Shown here one piece after another: positions 8,719 to 17,254 of a stretch of DNA of 64,000 nucleotides (its first letter is position 1; the number at the start of each line of letters is the position of its first letter). Both the position numbers and the translations under genes were made by a program. The notes under the pieces are model-generated. The model was given only the letters and a program-made list of their open reading frames with translations, was not told the DNA's origin and ran no database searches. The DNA is from Cellulomonas sp. 73-145 (GTDB taxonomy: Bacteria; Actinomycetota; Actinomycetes; Actinomycetales; Cellulomonadaceae), in the NCBI GenBank assembly GCA_001898185.1, contig MKTI01000001.1:170999-234998 (forward strand), written 5' to 3'.

Positions 8719-9130
8719 ACTCTCTCCTTCGCTCCGGTGTGCTGGTGTGGCTGGAACGTTCGCGCCGACCGCTGTTTGACACCGAATGGTTGTCGCATGC
8801 AACCGGACGCGATACCGCCGCTCGCATGGCCAAAATAGGGCGATCAGATCGCCGGGAACGCTCACCGAGCACGACACAAGTGAATATGAACCGAACATTC
8901 ATGTGATCTTGACCGAGGGACGAGGCACGGCAGGGCCCACTGGGAGGGCGACGTCCGGACGCTCTACGGCAGCGGGGCGCTCGTTGCTTGCCGCTGCCCG
9001 GCAGCCTGGGCGGGACGAACGGAGGAAATCGCCGTCCAGTCAGCAGGAATACAGTGACCAATACCCCGGTCCTGTGACGTGCGTGCAATTCGTGCGCGAG
9101 CACTGGAACTGGCGGTGCAAGGAGGGTGAC
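8719..9130. promoter_or_regulatory. Divergent promoter region with direct-repeat operator (8898-8914)
   Basis: This 412-bp gene-free interval separates the YHS gene from the two-component operon. It contains TTCATG-TGATC-TTGACC at 8898-8914, a variant of the island's 11-bp-spaced direct repeat, which would allow autoregulation by the response regulator. The rest shows nothing I can assign. Confidence 0.5.
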
Positions 9131-9820
9131 GTGGCCAGGCGCGTGCTGGTGGTGGACGACGAGGCGGGCATCCGCCGCGTGCTGCGCGCCTACCTCGAGG
9201 CGGACGGGTTCACCGTGGCCGAGGCCGGGACGGGCACCGACGCGCTGGCCGAGCTGCGCCGGGATCGGCCGGACGTGGTGCTGCTGGACGTGATGCTGCC
9301 CGACGTGGACGGCCTCGAGGTGCTGCGGCGCATCCGTGCGACCTCCGGCCTCGGGGTGGTGCTGGTGACGGCACGTGCCGAGGAGGCCGACACACTGGTC
9401 GGCCTCGCCGTCGGCGCCGACGACTACGTCACCAAGCCGTTCAGCCCCCGCGAGGTGGTGGCCCGCGTCAAGGCCGTCCTGCGACGGGTGCGGGACGACG
9501 AGGCGGACCCGGAGCGCATCCGCTTCGACGGGCTGACCGTGGACCTCGCGGCCCGCGAGGTGACCGTGGACGAGCGTCCGGTCACACCGTCGGCCCTCGA
9601 GTTCGACGTGCTCGGCGCGCTGGCCCGCTCCCCCGGCCGGTTGTTCTCGCGTCGCCAGTTGCTGGAGCGGGTGTGGGGTGACGACTTCTACGGGGACGAG
9701 AGGGTGGTCGACGTGCATGTGCGCAGCCTGCGGCGGTTGCTGGCCGACAACGTCAGCTCACCGCGGTTCATCGCGACGGTGCGGGGTGTGGGGTACAAGT
9801 TCGTCGGGAGGCCGTCATGA
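9131..9820 (+). CDS. OmpR-family response regulator
   Basis: This 229-residue DNA-binding regulator starts at GTG 9131 after AAGGAGG. The receiver domain has the acidic pair DD (9-10), phospho-acceptor Asp53 (VLLDVMLPD), Thr80 and Lys102 (YVTKPF). The C-terminal winged helix ends in the typical VVDVHVRSLRRLL and RGVGYKF motifs. It overlaps the sensor kinase gene by four bases. Its neighbours are all metal-handling genes, and the 11-bp-spaced repeats found at seven island promoters fit the geometry of OmpR/PhoB proteins, so it is the best candidate regulator of the island. Confidence 0.93.
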   Translation: MARRVLVVDDEAGIRRVLRAYLEADGFTVAEAGTGTDALAELRRDRPDVVLLDVMLPDVDGLEVLRRIRATSGLGVVLVTARAEEADTLVGLAVGADDYVTKPFSPREVVARVKAVLRRVRDDEADPERIRFDGLTVDLAAREVTVDERPVTPSALEFDVLGALARSPGRLFSRRQLLERVWGDDFYGDERVVDVHVRSLRRLLADNVSSPRFIATVRGVGYKFVGRPS

Positions 9821-10911
9821 GCCGTCTGTCCACCCGTGCCCTCGTCAGCCACACGCTCGTGGCGATCACGGGTGCGGCGACCGCCTACGTGGTCACCCGC
9901 ACTCTGACGCCGCACTTCTACGACTCACGCATGGCGATGATGGCCGGCCAGATGATGCCCTTCGGGGAACAGCTGACCCGCACCTATGCCGTCAGCGCCG
10001 CCAACCGCGGCCTGGCGATCGGCGTGCTCGTCGCCCTCGCCGTGGCGATCGCCGCCGGAGCCTGGTCGTCGTGGCGGCTCTTGCGACCGCTCGGGGACCT
10101 GTCCGCGGCGGCGCACCGCATCGCGGCCGGCCGGTACAACCAGCCGGTCCCCCCGCCCCGCGAGGCGGAGCTGGCCCGGGTCGCGAACGACGTCAACGCC
10201 CTGGCCGCCCGGCTCGCCGAAACGGAGGCCCGTCGCATGCGGCTGCTCGGTGAGGTGGCCCACGAGATGCGCACCCCGCTCACCGTGCTGGACGGGTACG
10301 TCGAAGGTCTGCAGGACGGGGTGTTCACCCCCGAGCCGGAGCTTTACGCCGAGCTGTCCGGCGAGCTGCGCCGGCTGCGCCGCCTCTCGGAGGACCTCGG
10401 CGCCCTCTCCCGTGCGGAGGAAGGACGGCTCGGACTTCAGCTCGACCGCGTGGACGCGGCGGCGATCGCGATCACGGCGGCCGAGCGGCTGCGCCCGCAG
10501 CTGCACGACGCCGGCCTGGAGCTGAAGATCGAGGACGTCCACGGCCCGCTGCTGATCGAGGGAGACCCCGACCGGATCGCCCAGGTGGTGACCAACCTGG
10601 TCGGCAACGCCCTCGCGGCGACGGAGCCCGGACGACACGTCAGCTTGATGTGCCGGCGGACCTCCACCAACGCCGTCATCGAAGTCACGGACACCGGCAT
10701 CGGCCTCAGCCCGGCGGACGCCGAGAGGGTCTTCGAGCGGTTCTACCGCGTCCCTCGTGTCGCGAGCGGCCCGACGGCCGCCGGTAGCGGCATCGGGCTC
10801 ACCATCGCGCGGGGCATCGCCCATGCCCATGGCGGGACGCTCGACGCGACATCTCCCGGTCCGGGCACCGGCTCCACCTTCCGCTTGCAGCTCCCGCTCG
10901 CCAAGCCCTGA
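9817..10911 (+). CDS. Sensor histidine kinase with Met-rich extracytoplasmic loop
   Basis: This 364-residue membrane kinase is coupled to the response regulator by an ATGA overlap. TM1 spans about residues 10-28 and TM2 about 65-85. A HAMP linker follows, then the phospho-acceptor His149 (GEVAHEMRTPL), and a HATPase domain with N (VTNLVGNALAA), G1 (DTGIGL), F (FERFYR) and G2 (GSGIGLTIARG) boxes. The outer loop between the helices is short and contains a Met cluster (Met39, 41, 42, 46, 47: RMAMMAGQMM). Clustered Met residues are typical Cu(I)/Ag(I) ligands, so I infer that it senses copper or silver outside the membrane. Confidence 0.9.
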   Translation: MSRLSTRALVSHTLVAITGAATAYVVTRTLTPHFYDSRMAMMAGQMMPFGEQLTRTYAVSAANRGLAIGVLVALAVAIAAGAWSSWRLLRPLGDLSAAAHRIAAGRYNQPVPPPREAELARVANDVNALAARLAETEARRMRLLGEVAHEMRTPLTVLDGYVEGLQDGVFTPEPELYAELSGELRRLRRLSEDLGALSRAEEGRLGLQLDRVDAAAIAITAAERLRPQLHDAGLELKIEDVHGPLLIEGDPDRIAQVVTNLVGNALAATEPGRHVSLMCRRTSTNAVIEVTDTGIGLSPADAERVFERFYRVPRVASGPTAAGSGIGLTIARGIAHAHGGTLDATSPGPGTGSTFRLQLPLAKP

Positions 10912-11128
10912 CCGCCGACATCAAGGATCCCGCAAGCGACGGCGCGGAGCGCGAGGGGTCCGACGACGAGACCGCCGCGGGCGGCCGAGTGGCCGACGAA
11001 GGTACCCAGTTGTGTCTGCCATCCTGGGACGGTTGTCGACCCACGTGGGTCCGACTCGGTGCGAGCACCACATTCCGGCACGGTCGTCTCGACGTGCCAA
11101 GGCCCCGTCGCGAGAGGCGTCCTCACCC

Positions 11129-11779
11129 GTGAACAGCAAGCGCAAGTCCGAGCTGACCGAACGTCAGGCCCGCCTGGCAGAGATCAAGGCGACCCAGAAG
11201 CGGGCCGAACGCCGGCGAACCACCTTGATCGCCACGATCATCGGAGTCATCGTCCTTGCGCTGGTCGGGACGACCACGACCGTGCTTGTCCGCCAGGCCC
11301 GGCACCAGGCCAGCGTCCAGGCCGCTGCAAAGGCGCCGATCTCCGGCGTGCAGACGTTCACTAACTTGTCGCGGAACCACGTAACCGGGACGGTCGCGTA
11401 CGCCCAGAACCCGCCTGTGGGCGGCGACCACTCCGAGATCGATCAGAACTGCGGCTACTACTCCGCGCCGGTGGCCGACGAGAACGCCGTGCACTCCATG
11501 GAGCACGGCGCCGTGTGGATCACCCACCAGGCAGACCTGCCGACGGCCCAGCTGGCGACGCTGCGCGGCTTCGCAGGCAAGAGCGCCTATGTCCTGGTCA
11601 CGCCTCGTACCGGCCTACCGGCCCCCGTGGTCGCGTCCGCCTGGGGCGTCCAGCTGCAGCTGGCCTCCGCTGACGACCCGCGACTGGCAGCGTTCGTCAC
11701 CAAGTACGCCAACGGCGCCCAGACGCCCGAACCGGGCGCGTCGTGCTCCGGTGGGACCGGTACGCCCGAGGCGCAGTAG
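11129..11779 (+). CDS. DUF3105 membrane-anchored protein
   Basis: This 216-residue protein starts at GTG 11129 and has a Lys/Arg-rich cytoplasmic start, one transmembrane segment (about residues 35-57) and an extracytoplasmic DUF3105 domain. The domain shows the conserved PPVGGDHSEIDQNCGYY and HSMEHGAVWITH blocks. The invariant His, Cys and Met residues suggest a metal or redox site, but the family function is unknown. A 217-bp gap separates it from the kinase gene, so it has its own promoter or belongs to the downstream set. Confidence 0.85.
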   Translation: MNSKRKSELTERQARLAEIKATQKRAERRRTTLIATIIGVIVLALVGTTTTVLVRQARHQASVQAAAKAPISGVQTFTNLSRNHVTGTVAYAQNPPVGGDHSEIDQNCGYYSAPVADENAVHSMEHGAVWITHQADLPTAQLATLRGFAGKSAYVLVTPRTGLPAPVVASAWGVQLQLASADDPRLAAFVTKYANGAQTPEPGASCSGGTGTPEAQ

Positions 11780-11840
11780 CCCGAACCGAGCGGCCCGGGA
11801 GACCCAGCGCGCGACCCGACGAGTTCCGACCCACTCCCTC

Positions 11841-11857
11841 TTCATCGGATCTCAATC
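11841..11857 (+). promoter_or_regulatory. Direct-repeat operator before SHOCT/cupredoxin operon
   Basis: TTCATC-GGATC-TCAATC, hexamers spaced 11 bp, 91 bases upstream of the SHOCT protein start. It matches the other island sites with one changed position in the second hexamer. Confidence 0.55.
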
Positions 11858-11947
11858 ATCTCGGTGCGTGTCCCTTCGCACGGCGGGCGCACGCTGGATC
11901 TCAGCGGCCCGCCCCGAAGCGCGGCCGATGGGATACCGGAGGTCACG

Positions 11948-12253
11948 ATGATGGGTTGGTACGGCGGCGGCATGGGTGTCGGCGCCTGGATCATGATGGG
12001 CCTCTTCTGGGTGCTGCTGATCGGTGCGATCGTGTGGCTGGTGGCACAGCTGACGACCTCGGGCCGTGGAGCCGGACGGACCCCCGGGGGCTACGGCCCG
12101 TGGGACGACGGCGTGGGCCGCGCGGCTGCCGCACCGAGGACGCCGTCCGCGCTCGAGCTGCTCGACCACCGGCTCGCAGCCGGTGAGATCGACGTCGCGA
12201 CCTACCAGCAGACCCGCGCCGCTCTGCTGGACACCCGTGGTGGGCTGCCGTGA
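11948..12253 (+). CDS. Small membrane protein with SHOCT domain
   Basis: This 101-residue protein starts at ATG 11948 after GGAGG. It has a Met/Gly-rich N-terminus (MMGWYGGGMG), one transmembrane segment (about residues 13-35), a Gly/Pro linker and a C-terminal SHOCT motif (ALELLDHRLAAGEID). SHOCT domains are short oligomerisation helices found at the ends of membrane proteins. Its stop overlaps the GTG of the cupredoxin gene by four bases. The Met-rich start fits the copper context. Confidence 0.82.
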   Translation: MMGWYGGGMGVGAWIMMGLFWVLLIGAIVWLVAQLTTSGRGAGRTPGGYGPWDDGVGRAAAAPRTPSALELLDHRLAAGEIDVATYQQTRAALLDTRGGLP

Positions 12254-12900
12254 CCACTGACGTGCGGGGCCCGGGCGCAGGTCCCAGCGCCCCGGCCAGC
12301 CCGCCGGCCGGTGGGCGGCGACCAGGCGGGCGTGCCTGGCTCGTCGCGGCCCTGGTGACAGCCGTGGCGCTGCTCGCCGGGTCGATCGCGGGCACCATCG
12401 CCTGGAGCCGCAATGGCGGCGTCAGCACCTCGACCGGCTCGTCGTGGTCGCGCTCGGGCGGCGGCATGATGGGCGGTCGCGTGTCGACTCGCGTGCCCAC
12501 CCTGCCCGGGACGACGGTGCAGGTCACCGCCCTCGACATGGGCGCGATGATGGGCGGCCGCGCCGGCATGCGCCTGGCGGTCGACCGCACCACCGTCCCG
12601 GCTGGAACCGTGTCGCTCGTCCTGGGCAACTCGGGATTCCGGACGCACGAGCTGGTGGTGCTTCCGTTGGCGGCCGGCCAGCAGGCCGGCACCCGTTCCG
12701 TCGGCTCGGACCGAAAGGTCGACGAGACGGGCAGCCTCGGCGAGGCATCGCAGACCGGCGGCTCGGGAACGGGCGAGGGAGTTCAGCCCGGAACTGCAGG
12801 CTGGACCACGTTCGACCTCCCCGCGGGACGATACGAGCTGGTCTGCAACCTGCCTGGTCACTACGCCGCGGGCATGTACGCCGAGCTCACCGTCAACTGA
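12250..12900 (+). CDS. Cupredoxin-like (blue copper) membrane-anchored protein
   Basis: This 216-residue protein starts at GTG 12250 overlapping the SHOCT gene. A transmembrane anchor (about residues 30-52) precedes a Ser/Gly/Met-rich linker and a cupredoxin beta-barrel. The copper ligand pattern is clear: His in NSGFRTHELVVLP, then Cys-His-Met in YELVCNLPGHYAAGMYAEL, as in plastocyanin and sulfocyanin-type proteins. It probably binds copper outside the membrane, either as an electron carrier or as a scavenger. A strong terminator follows. Confidence 0.88.
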   Translation: MTTDVRGPGAGPSAPASPPAGGRRPGGRAWLVAALVTAVALLAGSIAGTIAWSRNGGVSTSTGSSWSRSGGGMMGGRVSTRVPTLPGTTVQVTALDMGAMMGGRAGMRLAVDRTTVPAGTVSLVLGNSGFRTHELVVLPLAAGQQAGTRSVGSDRKVDETGSLGEASQTGGSGTGEGVQPGTAGWTTFDLPAGRYELVCNLPGHYAAGMYAELTVN

Positions 12901-12919
12901 CCGAAGCCGCCGGTGAAGG

Positions 12920-12964
12920 AGGTCGCACCGGCTCGGGTCTGTAGGGGCCGAGCCGGTGCGACCT
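12920..12964. terminator. Strong bidirectional terminator
   Basis: A perfect inverted repeat with 17-base arms (AGGTCGCACCGGCTCGG and its complement) and an 11-base loop lies between the convergent cupredoxin and EamA genes. Confidence 0.85.
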
Positions 12965-13022
12965 CGGTCCGGATGAGCGCGCTTCGTTCCGCGGGAAGGC
13001 TGCGGCTATTCGTCGCTCCGCA

Positions 13023-13955
13023 TCACCGCGCACGGTCGTCGGTCTGGTCTGCGACTGTCGCGTCCCGTCGGGTGGGTCGGGTGGCAAGGCGGAGTGAAAC
13101 CAGCACCACGAGCAGCCCAGCCAGGGTCCAGCTGCGCGGCCGCTCACCGAGCAGGACAAGCGACAGAAGGATGCCGAACACCGGTGTCAGGAATGTCCAG
13201 GCGGTCAAGTCGTCCATGCGTGAACGGCGCGCTTCGGTGAACCAGGCGACGGTCGTGGCGGCGGTGCCGACCACGGCGAGGAAGCTCAGCGAGCCGATGA
13301 AGCGTGGCGTCCAGGCGATCGCGGGGGCCCCCTCGATCGCGCCCGCGGCCCCGGCGAGCACGATCCCGCCGATCAGCAGGTGCCAGCCCGTGGCGACGAC
13401 GACATCGATGGGGCCGAGCCTTCGGGCCAGCAGCGTGCCGGCGGTCACTGCCGCCGCGGCGAGAAGCGAAAGCGCAGCGCCTTTGCCACCCCCGCCGGGC
13501 AGCGCCACGAGCAGGAGCCCGGCGAAGCCGACGAGCAGCGCCGTCGTGGTCCGCGCGCAAAGCGATTCACCGTAGAGCCACCACGCAGGCAGCAAGATCA
13601 GCAAGGGTTGTGCATTCGCCAGGACCGCCGCCGTCCCGGTCGCCCCTGCGGCCGCTCCGGCGAACATGGCGGCAAACGCCAAGGTCACGTTGACCAGACC
13701 GAGGATCGCGATCCGCCCCCAGGCGCGCGCACCTGCCGGGAGTGGCCGGCGTTGCACCGCGCCGAGAGCCAGCAGCACAACCCCTGCGACGATCGCCCGC
13801 AGGGCGGCGAACCAAAGCACCGGGGCGTCGCGCAACCCCCACTGGATGGCGACGAAGCACCCACCCAGTACTGCAGTGATCCAGAGCATGCGCCCCGGCT
13901 TTGGTGGCCGCAGCACCGCACCCGCCTCCGGCGAGGTACCGCGCGCGGCGTCCAT
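13023..13955 (-). CDS. EamA/DMT-family transporter
   Basis: This 310-residue protein has ten hydrophobic segments in two EamA repeats, as in drug/metabolite transporters. Recognisable motifs include ALRAIVAGVVLL in the first repeat and LTPVFGILLSLVLLGERP in the second. It starts 11 bases after the stop of the His-rich P-type ATPase, so it is probably the last gene of that operon. The substrate is unknown; such proteins export amino acids, nucleosides or other small metabolites, and nothing points to metal. Confidence 0.88.
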   Translation of the reverse strand: MDAARGTSPEAGAVLRPPKPGRMLWITAVLGGCFVAIQWGLRDAPVLWFAALRAIVAGVVLLALGAVQRRPLPAGARAWGRIAILGLVNVTLAFAAMFAGAAAGATGTAAVLANAQPLLILLPAWWLYGESLCARTTTALLVGFAGLLLVALPGGGGKGAALSLLAAAAVTAGTLLARRLGPIDVVVATGWHLLIGGIVLAGAAGAIEGAPAIAWTPRFIGSLSFLAVVGTAATTVAWFTEARRSRMDDLTAWTFLTPVFGILLSLVLLGERPRSWTLAGLLVVLVSLRLATRPTRRDATVADQTDDRAR

Positions 13956-13966
13956 GTGTCGACTGA

Positions 13967-16570
13967 TCAGTGGCCGCCGGCGGGAGCTGGCGTCAGCGGG
14001 CGATGCTCGGCCACGGCATGCGGCGTCGCGGCCGGCGGCTGCTGCGCGGGTAGGCGCAGTCGCTTGAGCATCAACGCGTTCGCGGCGACGATCACCGAGG
14101 ACCCGGACATGGACAGCGCCGCGATCTCGGGGCTGAGCGACAGCCCGAGCGAGGAAGCGAACACCCCGGCCGCGATCGGCAGGGCGACGGTGTTGTAGCC
14201 GACGGCCCAGCCGAGGTTCTGGCGCATCTTGCGCAGCGTCCCCCGCCCGACGCGCAACGCCACCGGCACGTCCAACGGGTCGGACCGCATCAACACGATG
14301 TCCGCGGTCTCGATCGCCACGTCCGTGCCGGCGCCGATCGCGATGCCGATGTCGGCCGTCGCCAACGCGGGGGCGTCGTTCACACCGTCGCCTACCATCG
14401 CGACCCGCTTGCCGGCGCGCTGCAGCTCGGTGACCTTGGCAGCCTTGTCACCGGGCAGCACCTCGGCGATCACGGTGTCGATGCCCAGCTGGGCGGCGAT
14501 GCGGCGTGCGGTGGCCTCGTTGTCGCCGGTGAGCATGACGACCTCGATGCCGAGCTGGTGCAGCGAGGCCACGGCCAGCGGGGCGGTCTCGCGGGCCGCA
14601 TCGGCGAGGCCGACGACCGCGACTGCCCGTCCGTCGACCGCGCCGAGGACCGCGGTGCGACCGGTGTCGGCCAGCTCGTCGCGCACGGCGGCGAGGTCGC
14701 CGAGCTCGACGCCTTGGGCGTCCATCAGCCTGCGGTTGCCGACCACGACCCGGTGCCCCTCTACCGTCGCGGTCGCGCCGTGCCCGGCGACGTTCCGGAA
14801 CCCCGAAGCGGTCAGCACCGGCAGTCCCTTGTCGGCGGCGTGGAGCACCACGGCCCGGGCGAGCGGGTGCTCCGACTCGCGCTCCACCGCAGCGACCAGG
14901 GCCAGCGCCTCGTCCTCGGCCATGCCGCGGGCGACGACGTTCGTGACCTCCGGCTGCCCCTTGGTCAGGGTGCCGGTCTTGTCCATCACGACCGTGTCGA
15001 TGCGGGCGGAGGTCTCCAGGGCGGTCGCGTTCTTGAACAGCACGCCGCGCTTGGCACCGAGGCCGGTCCCGACCATGATCGCCGTCGGTGTGGCGAGCCC
15101 CAGAGCGTCGGGGCAGGTGATGACCACCACGGTGATCGCGTACAGCACCGCGGTCGCAACCGGCGCCCCGACCAGCCACCACGCCAGGAAGGTCGCACTG
15201 CCCCCCAGCAGGGCGACGAACACGAGCCAGAACGCGGCCCGGTCCGCGAGCCGCTGCCCGGGCGCCTTGGAGTTCTGCGCCTCCTGGACCATCTTGACGA
15301 TCTGCGCGAGCGCGGTGTCCTCGCCGACCTTCGTCGCGCGGGCCCGCAGCGTGCCCGAGACGTTGATCGAGGCGCCGATGATCGCGGCACCTGGAGCCTT
15401 GCTGACGGGCAGCGACTCCCCGGTCACCATCGACTCGTCGACCTCCGACTCGCCGTCCTCCACGACGGCGTCGACCGGGATCTTCGCGCCGGGGCGGACC
15501 AGCAGCAGGTCCCCGACCCTGACCTCGGCGGTCGGGATCTCGCTCTCGACGCCGTCTCGGAGCACGACGGCCTTCGGCGGCGCCAGCTCGAGGAGTGTGC
15601 GCACCGCGTCGTTCGCCCCGCCGCGGGCGCGCATCTCGAACCAGTGGCCCAGGAGCACGAAGGTCGCCAGCACCGTGGCTGCCTCGTAGAAGACGTCGCC
15701 ACCGCCGGTCAGAGTGACGCCCAGGCTGTAGAGCCACCCGGTGCCCACCGCGACGGCGACCAGCACCATCATGTCCAGCGTCCTAGCCCGCAACGCCCGG
15801 TAGGCACCGTCGAAGAAGATCCAGGCGGCGTAGAACACCACCGGCAGCGACAGCAGCAGCATGAACACGTCGTCGCGCAGCCCGAAGGGCGCCCGCGCGG
15901 TGAACCCGAGGAAGTCCCGCCCGATCGGCGACCACAGGGTGATCGGCACCGAGAACACCAGCGCGACCAGGAACCGGTTGCGCATGTCGCGCACCATGTC
16001 CGCCATCGACCCGCCGCCATGGTGGCCGCCGTGCCCCATCAGGTCGTGCGGCGAGGGCGACGACGACTCCTCGTGCGCCGCTGGTATGTCGTGCCCGGCG
16101 TGAGCCTGGTGCTCCGCAGGCATGTGGTGCCCGGCGTGAGCCTGGTGCCCCGCAGGCATGTCGTGCCCGGCGTGAGCTTGGTGCTCCGCAGGCATGTCGT
16201 GCGCGGCGTGAGCCTGGTGCCCCGCAGGCATGTGGTGCCCGGCGTGAGCCTCGCGCCCCACGGGCATGTCACGCCCGGCGCGAGCCTCGTGCCCCGCGTG
16301 CATGTCATCGGCCGGTTCGGCCATCGGCAAGCAGACGTGCCCGGGCACCGACCGTCCCTCGCAGTGGTACCCGCACGCGTTCACCCATCCGACGAGCTGG
16401 GCCAGCGACGTGACATCGGGGTCGAACGTGACCGTAGCCGTCTGCGACAAGGCATGAGCCTGCACTGCGAGCACGCCAGGCTGCCGAAGCAAAGTCTTCT
16501 GCACGATCGGCTCGGACGTGGCCCAGTGCAGGCCTTCCAGGGCGAGGACAGTTGTCCGCTGCTTCGTCAT
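13967..16570 (-). CDS. Heavy-metal P-type ATPase with His-rich repeat linker and CPD motif
   Basis: This 867-residue membrane pump starts with an HMA-like fold (residues 1-70) that has lost its CxxC (GLHWATS instead). A His-rich linker of 12-residue repeats follows (residues 90-166). The core shows the actuator TGES, the membrane motif [28 protein letters not shown] and GDGVND. The intramembrane CPD replaces the CPC or CPH of CopA or CopB pumps. The His-rich N-terminus resembles CopB-type pumps, which take Cu(II) or Ag. Metal specificity is therefore uncertain. It lies between the YHS gene upstream and the EamA gene downstream. Confidence 0.92.
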   Translation of the reverse strand: MTKQRTTVLALEGLHWATSEPIVQKTLLRQPGVLAVQAHALSQTATVTFDPDVTSLAQLVGWVNACGYHCEGRSVPGHVCLPMAEPADDMHAGHEARAGRDMPVGREAHAGHHMPAGHQAHAAHDMPAEHQAHAGHDMPAGHQAHAGHHMPAEHQAHAGHDIPAAHEESSSPSPHDLMGHGGHHGGGSMADMVRDMRNRFLVALVFSVPITLWSPIGRDFLGFTARAPFGLRDDVFMLLLSLPVVFYAAWIFFDGAYRALRARTLDMMVLVAVAVGTGWLYSLGVTLTGGGDVFYEAATVLATFVLLGHWFEMRARGGANDAVRTLLELAPPKAVVLRDGVESEIPTAEVRVGDLLLVRPGAKIPVDAVVEDGESEVDESMVTGESLPVSKAPGAAIIGASINVSGTLRARATKVGEDTALAQIVKMVQEAQNSKAPGQRLADRAAFWLVFVALLGGSATFLAWWLVGAPVATAVLYAITVVVITCPDALGLATPTAIMVGTGLGAKRGVLFKNATALETSARIDTVVMDKTGTLTKGQPEVTNVVARGMAEDEALALVAAVERESEHPLARAVVLHAADKGLPVLTASGFRNVAGHGATATVEGHRVVVGNRRLMDAQGVELGDLAAVRDELADTGRTAVLGAVDGRAVAVVGLADAARETAPLAVASLHQLGIEVVMLTGDNEATARRIAAQLGIDTVIAEVLPGDKAAKVTELQRAGKRVAMVGDGVNDAPALATADIGIAIGAGTDVAIETADIVLMRSDPLDVPVALRVGRGTLRKMRQNLGWAVGYNTVALPIAAGVFASSLGLSLSPEIAALSMSGSSVIVAANALMLKRLRLPAQQPPAATPHAVAEHRPLTPAPAGGH
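16073..16303 (-). repeat. 36-bp tandem repeats encoding His-rich linker
   Basis: Six to seven imperfect 36-bp units encode MPAGHQAHAGHD/MPAEHQAHAGHD. They are in frame inside the ATPase gene and supply about 25 histidines for metal binding. Slippage could change the copy number between strains. Confidence 0.85.
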
Positions 16571-16704
16571 GACCGATGAACCTTCCGTGAGGTAGGAACG
16601 TCTCTTCGTTGGTTCGACGCCGGCTCGCCGAGAGCGCAGATCGCGTGTTCGGCAGGCTCGCGGGTGGGTTTGTCCGCAGCGCCCTCGTCATCAGGCGCCC
16701 CGAG

Positions 16705-16744
16705 CTGGGCAGGCCACGCGGTGCGAGGCGCGCGGCCTGCCCAG
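16705..16744. terminator. Terminator-like hairpin after YHS gene
   Basis: Perfect 11-base arms (CTGGGCAGGCC and its complement) lie between the YHS gene and the downstream ATPase gene. It may cause partial termination, which would make the small YHS protein more abundant than the pump. Confidence 0.6.
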
Positions 16745-16749
16745 GCGAC

Positions 16750-16911
16750 CTACTTCGTGACGAACTTGGCCGGGTCTGCCTCGAAGCTCCTCGCACAGTG
16801 CGAGGAGCAGAAGTAGTACGGCACGCCCTCGTGCTCAACACTGGTGGCCGTGGCCGGGTCGACACTCATGCCGCACACGGGGTCGACGGCCTTCTGAGAC
16901 TTGCCGAACAT
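16750..16911 (-). CDS. YHS-domain metal-binding protein
   Basis: This 53-residue protein starts at ATG 16911 after GAAGGAGG. It is a minimal YHS domain: DPVCGMSVDP, then YYFCSSHCARSFEADPAKF. The Cys and aromatic pattern is the family metal site. Such proteins commonly accompany or are fused to CPx ATPases and may hand metal to the pump. It heads the YHS-ATPase-EamA operon, whose promoter carries both a CsoR-like dyad and a direct-repeat site. Confidence 0.9.
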   Translation of the reverse strand: MFGKSQKAVDPVCGMSVDPATATSVEHEGVPYYFCSSHCARSFEADPAKFVTK

Positions 16912-17066
16912 CGCTTCCTCCTTCTCGTCAGGTCTACTCGTTCTCTTCGTTGCGTCCGACTCGACGACCCGGACTGCGGCCACCCAGGGACGACACACCA
17001 GGGTCCGAACCGCCCGCCGCCCGGGAGCAGAGCGCCGCGTGCCGTCTCGGACCCACTCCGATAGGT

Positions 17067-17083
17067 ATACCCCGTATGGGTAT
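17067..17083 (-). promoter_or_regulatory. Putative CsoR operator (ATACC-N7-GGTAT)
   Basis: ATACC-CCGTATG-GGTAT, inside GGTATACCCCGTATGGGTAT, is the same dyad with the same 7-bp spacer as upstream of copZ. It lies 156 bases upstream of the YHS gene. Confidence 0.65.
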
Positions 17084-17100
17084 GTCGCGGTGATGGTACT

Positions 17101-17117
17101 GATGAAGATCTGACGAA
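17101..17117 (-). promoter_or_regulatory. Direct-repeat operator before YHS-ATPase operon
   Basis: On the minus strand: TTCGTC-AGATC-TTCATC, 11-bp spacing, located just upstream of the CsoR-like dyad. The relative order is the same as before copZ. Confidence 0.6.
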
Positions 17118-17254
17118 GATGCGGGTTGCGTTGCGCGGCCGACCCTGACGCACCGAGGGCACTCGGGATGCGCTCGAGAGACCCGATGCACGGCGGTCCT
17201 GAGCCGCTCGCGACATGCGCGCGGGTCGATCCAGCGGTCACCCGAGGCCGGCGA

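Noticed and set aside
16073-16303. Regular 36-bp repeats considered as a CRISPR array
   Set aside because: The repeats are contiguous with no spacers and encode an in-frame His-rich linker.
14558-16579. Long plus-strand open frame (673 codons) opposite the His-rich ATPase
   Set aside because: It is a shadow of the ATPase gene; the repeats in it only mirror the His-rich linker.
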